A stretch of 42,945 nucleotides of DNA, taken from contig CAKTOH010000012.1 of NCBI GenBank assembly GCA_934589705.1, positions 1 to 42,945 of the forward strand, written 5' to 3'. A model generated the notes under the pieces. It ran no database searches. It was not told the origin of the DNA and saw only the letters and a program-made list of their open reading frames with translations. This document shows, one piece after another, positions 34,881-42,920 of the stretch (positions are counted from its first letter, which is position 1; the number at the start of each line of letters is the position of its first letter). Both the position numbers and the translations under genes were made by a program. The DNA is from an uncultured Oscillospiraceae bacterium (GTDB lineage Bacteria; Bacillota; Clostridia; Oscillospirales; Oscillospiraceae).

Positions 34881-35629
34881 TATCGGTTCAGCACCGCTTT
34901 GGCCTGCTCGACAGCCTCCTGGCTGGTTACCGGAATATGCCACTCGTCCAGACCCGGGGCACCCATGGGCACCCCCTCCCGGCGGAACACCATGCCGCTT
35001 TCCACTTCCTTTTTGCCGCTCATGTGGAAGGCCTCGGCCTGGGGAAATCTCTCCCGAAAAGCCGTAATCACCCCGGCGTTCACCCCCGCGCCAATGAGCA
35101 CCTGGGGGCCGCCGATCTCCTTCTGAAGGGTCAGAAGCTTCCCGATTTCCGCCATGCCATCCAGGCACTTCCCTGCCCCGCCGCTGGTGAGCACCGTGTC
35201 AAAGCCCAGACCCGCCGCCTTTTTATAAGTCTCCCCCAAATTCCGGGACACGTCGATACACCGGTGGAGCGTCAGGCCAAAGCCCCGGGCGGCCTTCAGG
35301 AGCGGTGCCATGGCGATTTCATCCAGCTCCCCCTCCGGGGTCAGGCAGCCGATGACGAAGCCGTTCGTTCCTGCGGCCTTCAGGGCCTCCATTTCCCTGA
35401 CCATCTGCGAGATTTCTTCCTTCGTATACAGAAAATCTCCCGCCCGGGGACGCATCAGGCAGCGCACCTGAATATCGCTTACCAGGCGAATCTGGCGCAG
35501 CAGCGCGGCGCTCGGAGTCAGGCCTCCCACGCTCAGCGCGCCGCAAAGCTCCAGCCGGTCTGCCCCGCCCTGGATGGCTGCCATGGCGGAGGCATAGGAA
35601 TCTACGCAGACTTCCAGTAATTTTTCCAT
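34880..35629 (-). CDS. cutC: CutC family protein
   Basis: A 249-residue TIM-barrel protein of the CutC family, from LLEVCVDSYASAMAAIQGGA and DRLELCGALSVGGLTPS to GFDTVLTSGGAGKCLDG and the C-terminal EAFHMSGKKEVESGMVFRR. CutC was named for copper tolerance in E. coli, but that role is disputed and the reaction is unknown. GGAGG precedes the ATG. It is a single-gene unit, convergent with the permease and divergent from the LysR gene. Confidence 0.93.
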   Translation of the reverse strand: MEKLLEVCVDSYASAMAAIQGGADRLELCGALSVGGLTPSAALLRQIRLVSDIQVRCLMRPRAGDFLYTKEEISQMVREMEALKAAGTNGFVIGCLTPEGELDEIAMAPLLKAARGFGLTLHRCIDVSRNLGETYKKAAGLGFDTVLTSGGAGKCLDGMAEIGKLLTLQKEIGGPQVLIGAGVNAGVITAFRERFPQAEAFHMSGKKEVESGMVFRREGVPMGAPGLDEWHIPVTSQEAVEQAKAVLNR

Positions 35630-35682
35630 GGTTTTCCCTCCTTTTTTCCCAGTTTATCATCCAAAACGCGCCTCTGTCAAGT

Positions 35683-35716
35683 CCCGGCTTGACAGATTTG
35701 GCCTGCCGGGTATAAT
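35683..35716 (+). promoter_or_regulatory. lysR promoter inside an inverted repeat
   Basis: TTGACA (35689-35694) and TATAAT (35711-35716) are 16 bases apart. CCCGGC (35683-35688) and GCCGGG (35705-35710) flank the -35 and spacer exactly, an arrangement suited to autorepression. Confidence 0.65.
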
Positions 35717-35745
35717 AGAATCACTACGAAAAACGGGAGGCTTCC

Positions 35746-36645
35746 ATGGATCTTCGCAGTCTGAACATTTTTATCGAGGTGGCGGAGCTTGGCAGCTTCA
35801 CCCGGGCGGGAGAAAAGCTGGGCTATTCCCAGCCCACCATCTCCTTCCAGATCAAGCAGCTGGAAAAGGAAATGGGCACTCAGCTTTTTGACCGGATCGG
35901 CCACACCGTCACCCTGACGGACACCGGCCGGGACGTGCTGAACTATGCCCAGCAGATTTGCCGCAGCTGCCAGGAAATGCTTCTCAGCAGCACCGGTCAC
36001 CGGGAGCCGGCCGGTATTCTGCGGCTGGGCATGGCGGATTCTCTGTGTCAGCCCCTGATCGCCTCCCAGTTTGCCCGGTTCCGGCAAGCCTATCCCAAGG
36101 TGTCCCTTTACGTCACCACCACCGACACCACGGCGCTTCTGGATAAGCTGGATCACAACGAGGTAGACATGCTGTGCACCATGGACGACCACGTTTACGA
36201 CACCAACTACGTCATCGCCGATGAGGAGGAAATCGGGGTGCACTTTGTGGCCTCCCCCGCCCACCCCCTGGCAAAGGCGAACCGGGTGGAAATCGGGCAG
36301 CTTCTGGAAGAGCCCTTCCTGCTGACGGAGAAGGGCATGAGCTACCGCCGACTTATGGACGAGCAGCTGGCCAGAAGCTCCCTGGAAATCCGCCCGGTGC
36401 TGGAAACCGGCCAGGCGGATGTGATCTGCACTCTGGTGGGGCAGAACATGGGGCTTTCCTTCCTGCCGGACTATGTGACCGAGGATATGGTGCGCCAGGG
36501 CAGACTGACAAGGCTGAACGTGCCGGGGCTGCATGTGGTGGTGTGGAAGCAGCTGCTCTACCGCCGGGAAAAGTGGCTGTCCGCCCCCATGGGAGCCATG
36601 ATCGATCATCTGAAAACCGTCCGTCTGCTGGGAGGCACATCATGA
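35746..36645 (+). CDS. LysR-family transcriptional regulator
   Basis: A 299-residue regulator. The first 60 residues are the winged HTH (SLNIFIEVAELGSFTRAGEK and LGYSQPTISFQIKQLEKEMG), residues about 90-295 the periplasmic-binding-protein-like effector domain beginning GILRLGMADSLCQPLIASQF. The effector cannot be told. It overlaps the next gene by four bases (ATGA), so it is cotranscribed with its likely target rather than divergent from it as LysR genes often are. GGGAGG precedes the ATG. Confidence 0.92.
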   Translation: MDLRSLNIFIEVAELGSFTRAGEKLGYSQPTISFQIKQLEKEMGTQLFDRIGHTVTLTDTGRDVLNYAQQICRSCQEMLLSSTGHREPAGILRLGMADSLCQPLIASQFARFRQAYPKVSLYVTTTDTTALLDKLDHNEVDMLCTMDDHVYDTNYVIADEEEIGVHFVASPAHPLAKANRVEIGQLLEEPFLLTEKGMSYRRLMDEQLARSSLEIRPVLETGQADVICTLVGQNMGLSFLPDYVTEDMVRQGRLTRLNVPGLHVVVWKQLLYRREKWLSAPMGAMIDHLKTVRLLGGTS

Positions 36646-37346
36646 AAACGCAATGGCTTGCAGGCATTTTGGCCGGGGTACTGCTTCTGAGCGGCTGCGC
36701 CCGGGTGCCGGAGGAAACCCGGGAAACGACCCAGCCCCCGGCAGTCATATACACCTATCCGGTGGAAACGATACCGACCACCCCGCCGGAACCGGAGGAT
36801 GGGGATTTCGTCCGGATTCTGGACTATATTCCGGAAGCCTACCAGGCGCTTCCCTACGCCACTACGGAGAATTTCACCGGCACCGTGATCTACGATTTTA
36901 CCGATGCCTGGCTGCGCTACGGCACGGTGAAAAAGCTGAAGGCCGTCAGCGATGACCTGGCCCAACTGGGGCTGGCCCTGAAAATCTGGGACGGCTTCCG
37001 CCCGGTAGCTGCCCAGGAAAAGCTCTGGGAGGTTTACCCCAATTCCGCCTATGTTTCCAATCCCGCGAACGGCCTGAGCCCCCACTGCCGGGGCAACACC
37101 GTAGACCTGACTCTGGCAGCCGCCGACGGAAGCGCCGTGGAAATGCCCACGGACTTTGACGATTTTTCCGAAAAGGCCGACCGGGACTATTCCGACTGCA
37201 CCCAGGATGCCGCCCAGCACGCCCAGCTGCTGGAAATCCTCATGGAAAAGCACGGCTTTGTAGGCTACAAGCGGGAATGGTGGCACTTTGCCGACGAGGA
37301 AGAGTACCCCATCGAGGAGAATTTCACGCCGTCCGGGAAAAGTTAA
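36642..37346 (+). CDS. VanX-type D-Ala-D-Ala dipeptidase lipoprotein
   Basis: A 234-residue peptidase M15D with a lipoprotein signal: hydrophobic residues 5-17 and lipobox LLSGC with Cys19. The catalytic set of VanX can be aligned: Arg120 (WDGFRPVAAQ), zinc ligands His148 and Asp155 (SPHCRGNTVDL), Glu212 and His215 (REWWHF). The family cleaves D-Ala-D-Ala dipeptide; as an outer-face lipoprotein it would act on dipeptides released from the wall, for recycling, instead of in cytosolic vancomycin resistance. A longer frame from 36543 is a shadow of lysR; GGAGG eight bases before ATG 36642 settles the start. Confidence 0.9.
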   Translation: MKTQWLAGILAGVLLLSGCARVPEETRETTQPPAVIYTYPVETIPTTPPEPEDGDFVRILDYIPEAYQALPYATTENFTGTVIYDFTDAWLRYGTVKKLKAVSDDLAQLGLALKIWDGFRPVAAQEKLWEVYPNSAYVSNPANGLSPHCRGNTVDLTLAAADGSAVEMPTDFDDFSEKADRDYSDCTQDAAQHAQLLEILMEKHGFVGYKREWWHFADEEEYPIEENFTPSGKS

Positions 37347-37379
37347 CACCAATTTCAAACATTTTCCCGAAAAACGCGC

Positions 37380-37385
37380 TATAAT
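37380..37385 (+). promoter_or_regulatory. -10 box of the CobW pair
   Basis: A perfect TATAAT, 72 bases before the first CobW-family gene, with no clear -35. The leader contains a small hairpin (GCCGC with GCGGC). Confidence 0.5.
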
Positions 37386-37456
37386 ATTAAGTTGAAAATA
37401 AGGGCAGTGCCGCCTTGCGCGGCGTCGCCTGAAGCATTTGGAAAGGTGAGATTATT

Positions 37457-38599
37457 ATGACGAAAATCGACATTTACTCCGGTTTCCTGGGAGCCGGTAA
37501 GACCACCCTCATCAAGAAGCTGATTTCCGAGGCCTACAAGGGTCAGAAGATCGTGCTGATCGAGAACGAATTCGGTGAGATCGGCATTGACGGCGGCTTT
37601 TTGCAGGACGCGGGCATTCAGATCACCGAGATGAACTCCGGCTGTATCTGCTGCTCCCTGGTGGGCGACTTCGGCAAGGCGCTGACGAATGTTATCGAAC
37701 AGTACCATCCCGACCGGATCCTCATTGAGCCCTCCGGCGTGGGCAAGCTGTCCGATGTCATCGGCGCGGTGAAGAAGGTCATGAACGATGAAGTGACCCT
37801 GGGCTACACCGTAGCCGTGGTGGACGCGGGCAAGGTCAAGGTCTATATGAAGAACTTCGGTGAGTTCTATAACAACCAGGTAGAGACCGCCTCCACCATC
37901 GTCCTGTCCCGGACCGATTCCATTCCCCAGGCCAAGCTGGACGCCGCCGTTGCCATGCTCCGGGAGCACAATGACAAGGCTGTCATCGTCACCACCCCTT
38001 GGAGTGCGCTCACCGGCGAGCAGCTGACCGCCGCCATGGAGGGTCAATCCACCCTGGCCAACGAGCTTGCTCAGCTGGTGCATGAGCATGAGCATGAGCA
38101 TCATCACCATCATGACCATGACGAGGATGAGGACGGCTGCTGCGGCCACCATCATCACCACGATGATGACGATGAGGACAACTGCTGCTGCGGTCACCAT
38201 CATCACCACGATGATGAGGATGAAGACGAGCACGAGCACCATCATCACGAGCATGACGAGCACTGCACCTGCGGCTGCCACGATCATGACCACGAGCATC
38301 ATCACCATCACCACGACCACGACGCCGACGAGGTATTCACCTCCTGGGGCGTGGAGACTGCCCGGAAATTTGACAAGGAGACTGTGGAGAAGGCGCTCCA
38401 CGCCCTGGATTCCGGCAAGTACGGTATGATTCTCCGAGCCAAGGGCATTCTGCCCGCCTCTGACGGCAGCTGGATCTACTTCGACTATGTGCCCGAAGAG
38501 ACCAATGTCCGTCTGGGCAGCGCGGATATCACCGGCAAGCTGTGCGTCATCGGCTCCAAGCTGGATGAGCAGGCCATTGCCCAGCTGTTCGGGGTGTAA
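37457..38599 (+). CDS. CobW/G3E GTPase with a long His/Asp-rich metal-binding insert
   Basis: A 380-residue P-loop GTPase of the COG0523 metallochaperone family. Walker A is GFLGAGKTT (9-17), and the metal motif is CICC at 63-66. The base-specificity motif, normally NKxD, reads SRTD at 151-154. Residues about 209-291 are an insert of His, Asp, Glu and Cys with runs such as HHHHHDDDDEDNCCCG, able to bind many metal ions; then a CobW C-terminal domain. Zinc is the usual metal for relatives, but nickel or cobalt cannot be excluded. GGAAAGGTGA precedes the ATG. The next gene starts two bases after the stop. Confidence 0.93.
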   Translation: MTKIDIYSGFLGAGKTTLIKKLISEAYKGQKIVLIENEFGEIGIDGGFLQDAGIQITEMNSGCICCSLVGDFGKALTNVIEQYHPDRILIEPSGVGKLSDVIGAVKKVMNDEVTLGYTVAVVDAGKVKVYMKNFGEFYNNQVETASTIVLSRTDSIPQAKLDAAVAMLREHNDKAVIVTTPWSALTGEQLTAAMEGQSTLANELAQLVHEHEHEHHHHHDHDEDEDGCCGHHHHHDDDDEDNCCCGHHHHHDDEDEDEHEHHHHEHDEHCTCGCHDHDHEHHHHHHDHDADEVFTSWGVETARKFDKETVEKALHALDSGKYGMILRAKGILPASDGSWIYFDYVPEETNVRLGSADITGKLCVIGSKLDEQAIAQLFGV

Positions 38600-38601
38600 G
38601 T

Positions 38602-39546
38602 ATGCAGCAGATTCCTGTTTACGCCTTTACCGGCTTCCTGGATTCCGGAAAGACAAAATTTATCCAGGAGACCCTGGAGGATCCCCGGTTCAACGCCGGG
38701 GAGAAAACCCTTCTGCTGCTGTTTGAGGAGGGTGAGGAGGAATACGATCTCTCCACCTACCCCTCCCAGAACGTCTATATTGAGGTTCTGGATCAGCAGA
38801 CCGTCACCACCAAGGAGCTCCAGGCCTTGCAGAAGAAGTACAAGGCCGAGCGGGTGGTGGCGGAGCTGAACGGAATGCAGCAGGTAGGAGACCTCTACAT
38901 GCGCTTCCCGGAGAACTGGGCCATTGCCCAGGAGATCATGTTCGCCGACTCCACCACCATCATGGCCTTCAACGCCAACATGCGCAATCTGGTCATGGAC
39001 AAGCTGGTAGGCGCCCAGATGGTGGTCTTCAACCGGCTGGAAAAGGGTCAGGATGTGATGCCCTTCCACAAGCTGGCCCGGGCCGCCTCCCGGAAAATCG
39101 ACATTCTCTACGACTATACCGACGGCACCACGGAATTCGACCAGATTCAGGATCCCCTGCCCTTCGACATCAACGCTCCCATTGTGGAGATCAAAGACGA
39201 GGACTTCGCCCTGTGGTACCGGGATGTCACCGAGGAGCCTCAGAAATACGACGGTAAAACCGTCCGATTCAAGGGTCAGGTAGCCATGCTCCGCCGGGAC
39301 AAGAACGGTATGTTCGCTCCGGGTCGGTTCGTCATGACCTGCTGCGTGGAGGACATTCAGTTCTGCGGCATTCCCTGCCGGTATGACGGAGCCGCCCAGC
39401 TGAAAAGCCGGGACTGGGTCATGGTCACCGCCAAGGTCACTGCGGAGAAGCATCCCCTGTACAAAGGTGACGTAGGCCCGGTGCTCACCGCCGTTGAGGT
39501 CACTGCCGGCGCTCAGCCCGCTGACCCCGATGTCGCCACCTTCTAA
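38602..39546 (+). CDS. CobW-like GTPase fused to a YcgQ/DUF1980-like domain
   Basis: A 314-residue protein. Residues 1-190 keep a P-loop (GFLDSGKTKF, 11-20) and the overall CobW frame but lack the CxCC metal site. Residues about 205-300 resemble the C-terminal part of YcgQ-type proteins (DUF1980): KYDGKTVRFKGQVAMLRRD, GRFVMTCCVEDIQFCGIPC and RDWVMVTAKV. YcgQ homologues pair with YcgR-like permeases linked to zinc stress. So this looks like a metal-handling partner of the upstream GTPase; no permease gene lies next to it. Translation is probably coupled, as only TAAGT separates the genes. Confidence 0.8.
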   Translation: MQQIPVYAFTGFLDSGKTKFIQETLEDPRFNAGEKTLLLLFEEGEEEYDLSTYPSQNVYIEVLDQQTVTTKELQALQKKYKAERVVAELNGMQQVGDLYMRFPENWAIAQEIMFADSTTIMAFNANMRNLVMDKLVGAQMVVFNRLEKGQDVMPFHKLARAASRKIDILYDYTDGTTEFDQIQDPLPFDINAPIVEIKDEDFALWYRDVTEEPQKYDGKTVRFKGQVAMLRRDKNGMFAPGRFVMTCCVEDIQFCGIPCRYDGAAQLKSRDWVMVTAKVTAEKHPLYKGDVGPVLTAVEVTAGAQPADPDVATF

Positions 39547-39590
39547 AGTAGTCTCTTTCTGAATACAGATAGAACAAGGAGGAACCCATT

Positions 39591-40304
39591 ATGACTGAGT
39601 CTGATATGCGAAAAGCCGCACGGGAAAACCTAAGGGGCAATTGGGGCATTTCCGTAGGCGTTACTCTGGTAGCCGCTCTGCTGGGCGGCGCGGCCATGGG
39701 CATTACCGGCGCTGACCCTTTCCGCTACATCTTGAATTACGCCTCAAACGGTACAGGCGAGCTGCCCGCGCTTCTGCGGACGATCCTCGTGCCTGTACTC
39801 TCCGGCGTTGGCATCTGGGGGCTTCTGACCTTCCTGGTGGGCGGCACCGTCGAGCTGGGTTACGCGGAATTCCTTCTCCGGCAGTACCGGGGGGAGCCTT
39901 TGACCTTTGACGTGCTGTTCAGCCAGTTCGACCGGTTCGGCACCGGCTTTGCCCAGAGCTTCCTGCGGACGCTGTACGTCATCCTGTGGTCGCTGCTGCT
40001 GGTGATCCCCGGGGTCGTGAAGAGCTACAGCTACGCCATGACCCCCTTCATTCTGGCCGAGCATCCGGAAATGACCGCGTCTGCTGCCATCGACGCCTCC
40101 AAAACCATGATGGACGGCCACAAGATGGACTTGTTTCTGCTTCAGCTCACCTTTATCGGCTGGGAACTTCTCAGCGGCCTGACCCTGGGCATCGGCCACC
40201 TGTTTCTGAACCCCTATCGGAACGCCGCCACCGCCGTGTTCTACGAGAACCTGAAAAAGGGCGCTCAGCCCCAGGCAGACTATGTGCCCCCGGTGGAGTT
40301 CTGA
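39591..40304 (+). CDS. DUF975 family membrane protein
   Basis: A 237-residue protein with four to five membrane segments. The opening MRKAARENLRGNWGISVGVT and the middle LLVIPGVVKSYSYAMTPFIL mark DUF975, common in Firmicutes and of unknown role. AAGGAGG precedes the ATG. It follows the CobW pair by 44 bases with no terminator between, so it may share their transcript, and ends in a strong terminator. Confidence 0.9.
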   Translation: MTESDMRKAARENLRGNWGISVGVTLVAALLGGAAMGITGADPFRYILNYASNGTGELPALLRTILVPVLSGVGIWGLLTFLVGGTVELGYAEFLLRQYRGEPLTFDVLFSQFDRFGTGFAQSFLRTLYVILWSLLLVIPGVVKSYSYAMTPFILAEHPEMTASAAIDASKTMMDGHKMDLFLLQLTFIGWELLSGLTLGIGHLFLNPYRNAATAVFYENLKKGAQPQADYVPPVEF

Positions 40305-40313
40305 GAAAATCGC

Positions 40314-40352
40314 AAAAAGTCAGCCATTGCGGTTGCAATGGCTGACTTTTTT
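40314..40352 (+). terminator. Terminator of the CobW/DUF975 unit
   Basis: AAAAGTCAGCCATTGC pairs with GCAATGGCTGACTTTT around a four-base loop, followed by further T residues. Structured element copy 2 starts one base later. Confidence 0.92.
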
Positions 40353-40515
40353 AGGAAGCTCTGATTAAATCGGCAAGAGCTGGGAGCGAGAGATTTTTCT
40401 CTAGCCGAAGGGTTCAAAAGCGGAGGAATACTGTATGTATTTCCCGCTTTTGAACCTGCACGGATAGGGAAAAAGATCCGCTATCCAGCCGCAGACGATT
40501 TATTCAGAGTTTCCT
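40353..40515 (+). repeat. 165-bp structured element, copy 2, abutting the rex stop codon
   Basis: Outer arms AGGAAGCTCTGA and TCAGAGTTTCCT; AAATCG pairs with CGATTT; the apical hairpin pairs GGTTCAAAAGCGG (40411-40423) with CCGCTTTTGAACC (40444-40456). Conserved blocks are the same as in copy 1 (33266-33430). It sits exactly between a terminator (ends 40352) and the rex stop codon (starts 40516), so it is not a leader of either neighbour. Confidence 0.8.
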
Positions 40516-41166
40516 TTACTTTTTCACTTCTTTTTCTTCCTTGATCTGGGCCTGCAAATGGACGGACAGGACAGCCAGGGAGGTAGCCATATTCTCATTC
40601 TGCACCAAAATATTGGCGGGCACGTCCAAATGGGTGGGGGCAAAATTCCAGATTGCCTTGATGCCCCCGGCAATCAGCTGGTTCGCCACCTCCTGGGCTC
40701 CCTCGGCAGGGACGGTGATGATGCCCATGAGCACCTTGTGGGATCTGCAGAACTTGGCAAGCTCCGTCACGTTATAAACCGGCTTGCCCTCCTCGGTCTT
40801 CTTGATCTTGGGGTTGGCATCGAAGGCCGCTAAGATATTCAGGCCGTATTCGTCGAAGCCCTTGTAGCCCATGAGCGCCTGGCCCAGCTTGCCCGCGCCG
40901 ATGAGCACCGCGTCGGTGGTGTTGTCATAGCCCAAAAACTGCTCGATATCGTCAATCAGTGCCTCCCGCTGGTAGCCGATTTTGGGTCGGCCGCCGTCGG
41001 AGACCATGGCCAGATCCTTTCGCACCTGCACCTCGCCCATGTCCAGGGCATTGGCCAGGGCCGTGGCGGAAATGTTGGGAGATGCTCCCTCGGGCATATT
41101 TTTCAGATAAGCCAGATAGCCAGGCAGCCGCTTGAGCACTGCCTTGGAGATTTTCTTCTGTTCCAT
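40516..41166 (-). CDS. rex: Redox-sensing transcriptional repressor Rex
   Basis: Dimeric repressor that senses the NADH/NAD+ ratio and controls fermentation genes. The 216 residues show the winged HTH (ISKAVLKRLPGYLAYLKNMP, then ISATALANALDMGEVQVRKD) and the Rossmann NADH domain with VLIGAGKLGQALMGY and ILAAFDANPKI. The C-terminal helix that swaps between subunits is present and short. AGAGGTAATT precedes the ATG. Its stop codon abuts structured element copy 2 with no separate terminator. A 22-bp palindrome overlaps its promoter. Confidence 0.96.
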   Translation of the reverse strand: MEQKKISKAVLKRLPGYLAYLKNMPEGASPNISATALANALDMGEVQVRKDLAMVSDGGRPKIGYQREALIDDIEQFLGYDNTTDAVLIGAGKLGQALMGYKGFDEYGLNILAAFDANPKIKKTEEGKPVYNVTELAKFCRSHKVLMGIITVPAEGAQEVANQLIAGGIKAIWNFAPTHLDVPANILVQNENMATSLAVLSVHLQAQIKEEKEVKK

Positions 41167-41195
41167 AATTACCTCTTGATTTCCTATCCGAAGTT

Positions 41196-41217
41196 ATCGA
41201 TACGTTTTCGTATCGAT
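41196..41217. promoter_or_regulatory. 22-bp palindromic operator over the rex promoter
   Basis: ATCGATACG (41196-41204), TTTT, CGTATCGAT (41209-41217): a perfect inverted repeat that overlaps the rex -10 box and start region. It does not match the usual Rex site (TTGTTAA-N4-TTAACAA). A further ATCGAT half-site lies in the promoter spacer. Confidence 0.6.
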
Positions 41218-41244
41218 TGTACCATATCGATTGCAAAAAATCAA
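41216..41244 (-). promoter_or_regulatory. Promoter of rex
   Basis: On the minus strand TTGATT (41244-41239) and TACAAT (41221-41216) are 17 bases apart; the -35 lies within the last codons of sigE, so rex has its own promoter despite following sigE. Confidence 0.7.
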
Positions 41245-41945
41245 GCGCAGCTTGTCTGGCGGAGGAATTCTTTTCGCAGCCGCAGAAGGATCCGTTTTTC
41301 CAGCCGGGAGATGTAGGACTGGGAAATGCCCATCTCCTGGGCAACCTCCTTCTGGGTCAGCTCCTTCCGCCCCTCCAGGCCATAGCGCAGAAACACGATT
41401 TCCTGCTCCCGGGGCGACAGCAGCCGGATGGCCTGACGGAGCACCGCCCGGTCGGCGTCCTCCTCCAGGGGCCGGAAGACCATGTCCTCCTCGGTACCCA
41501 GGATGTCCGACAGCAGCAGCTCGTTGCCGTCACAGTCCATGTTGATGGGCTCATCCAGGGACACCTCGGTTTTCTGATTGGCGGTTTTGCGGATGTACAT
41601 GAGGATTTCGTTTTCAATGCACCGGGAGGCATAGGTGGCCAGCTTGATCTTCTTGTCCAGCCGGTAAGTGCCGATGGCCTTCATAAGCCCGATGGTGCCA
41701 ATGGAAATCAAGTCCTCCAAATTGATGCCGGTGTTTTCAAACCGTCGGGCGATGTACACCACCAGTCGCAGATTGTGCTCCACCAGCTGCTCCTTCGCCC
41801 CCTCTTCTCCCCGCTCCAGGGCCTCCAGAGCCTCCTGCTCCTGGGCGCCTTTCAGGGGCATGGGCAGCACATCGCTGCCGCCGATGTAGAAGATTTCCGG
41901 CCGAACCAGCAGCCCAAAGAAACCCAGTATGTCCGAAATTTTCAT
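41241..41945 (-). CDS. sigE: RNA polymerase sporulation sigma factor sigma-E
   Basis: Mother-cell sigma factor of early sporulation, made as an inactive precursor. The 234 residues begin with the hydrophobic pro-sequence [20 protein letters not shown], removed by SpoIIGA. Region 2 reads [20 protein letters not shown] and [20 protein letters not shown], and region 4 has the [24 protein letters not shown] frame of 550 residues runs on upstream but is a shadow of spoIIGA; AGGAGG six bases before ATG 41945 sets the start, overlapping the spoIIGA stop as ATGA. sigG, usually the next gene, is absent; rex follows. Confidence 0.97.
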   Translation of the reverse strand: MKISDILGFFGLLVRPEIFYIGGSDVLPMPLKGAQEQEALEALERGEEGAKEQLVEHNLRLVVYIARRFENTGINLEDLISIGTIGLMKAIGTYRLDKKIKLATYASRCIENEILMYIRKTANQKTEVSLDEPINMDCDGNELLLSDILGTEEDMVFRPLEEDADRAVLRQAIRLLSPREQEIVFLRYGLEGRKELTQKEVAQEMGISQSYISRLEKRILLRLRKEFLRQTSCA

Positions 41946-42709
41946 ATGGCACCTCCTGTCAGTCCCTGATACCTTCCATTTTCCAACCCTGATGGGGCAA
42001 AGGCCACCAGCACCCTGCGCCGTTCCTTTCCCGTTCCGGCCAGCAGCGGCAGTGCCAGCAGCATTCCCCCCGCCGTACCCACCGCGTGATAGGGAACCAG
42101 CCGCGCGCCCGGTATCCCGCCGGCAGCGAGGGTTTCCAGCGGTGTCGCCAGCTGATTCCGTGAAAGACCCGTCAGCTTCTCCCCGATTTTCCCGGAGACC
42201 ACCAGCACCGGCTCCCCGGTAATGGGATCCCGGAGGGTGTTCCCCGTATCCCGCAGGGCTGTGAAGCTGGCCTGACGTGTCCCCCAGTACAGAGTCACGG
42301 GCACAAACTCCCGGCCTACCACCCCGTCGCCGAAGGCTACCCGGCACAGCAGCCAGATTCCGGCGGCTCCCAGGGTCAGGGCGGCAAAATTCCGCTTCGT
42401 AAAACACAGAGCCATACCGCCCAGGGACAGGCTCAGAAGGAGGAACAGTCCTCCCTTTTTTACCGCCTCCCGACTGCACCCAAAGGCAAGAGTTGCCATG
42501 AGCCCCAGGCTGATGCACCGCCACAGGAAGTTCCCCAGAAAGCGGAACCCGGGAAGCATACAGGCGCCGGCATAAACGCTGCCCAGCACCGCCGCCAGAG
42601 CGCATCGCCCCGGGGCCATGGGCGAGCCGGACAGTCGGTTCGTCCCCAGAAGGAGCAGATAATCCACCAGGAAATTCAGAAGCATCACAAGATCCAGATA
42701 CACCGCCAT
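41942..42709 (-). CDS. spoIIGA: Sigma-E processing peptidase SpoIIGA
   Basis: Membrane-embedded aspartic protease that cleaves pro-sigma-E at the septum after a forespore signal. The 255 residues have an N-terminal half of about five membrane segments starting [20 protein letters not shown], and a C-terminal protease domain with the catalytic [20 protein letters not shown] (Asp154). GGAGG seven bases before ATG 42709 sets the start; the frame reaches 42856 but the added residues are unlike the family. The stop overlaps sigE, so enzyme and substrate are made together. Confidence 0.93.
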   Translation of the reverse strand: MAVYLDLVMLLNFLVDYLLLLGTNRLSGSPMAPGRCALAAVLGSVYAGACMLPGFRFLGNFLWRCISLGLMATLAFGCSREAVKKGGLFLLLSLSLGGMALCFTKRNFAALTLGAAGIWLLCRVAFGDGVVGREFVPVTLYWGTRQASFTALRDTGNTLRDPITGEPVLVVSGKIGEKLTGLSRNQLATPLETLAAGGIPGARLVPYHAVGTAGGMLLALPLLAGTGKERRRVLVAFAPSGLENGRYQGLTGGAI

Positions 42710-42737
42710 AGCCCCACCTCCCAATCGGGATGGCACC

Positions 42738-42772
42738 AGTATAGCTTTGTCCCGGTGAAAAGTTCGTCGCAA
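42738..42772 (-). promoter_or_regulatory. Candidate spoIIG promoter with wide spacer and Spo0A-like site
   Basis: TATACT (42743-42738 on the minus strand) and TTGCGA (42772-42767) are 23 bases apart, close to the unusual 22-base spacer of the B. subtilis spoIIG promoter. CGACGAA (42769-42763), one mismatch from the 0A box TGNCGAA, overlaps the -35. Confidence 0.45.
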
Positions 42773-42829
42773 CCGAAGTCCGGCCTCGCCGCAAGTTCCG
42801 GCAGGATGGGGCATAATGGGACGTTCCCT

Positions 42830-42875
42830 GGCTCCCACTTTGGGGGGAGCTGTCACGAAAAGTGACTGAGAGGGG
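42830..42875. repeat. GGCTCCC/GGGGGAGCTGTC repeat unit
   Basis: GGCTCCC, GGGGGGAGCTGTCACG, then AAAAGTGACTGAGAGGGG. The same unit is in the composite at 29896-30148 (29953-29994); here the GTCAC/GTGAC loop differs by two bases. Confidence 0.75.
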
Positions 42876-42920
42876 AAAAGGGAGCTGTCTCAAAATAGCA
42901 AAGTGCCCAAATAGAACAAA

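Noticed and set aside
41946..42893. A 300-residue N-terminal extension of sigE
   Set aside because: It lies entirely in spoIIGA and its upstream repeat; sigE has its own ribosome binding site and the expected pro-sequence at 41945.
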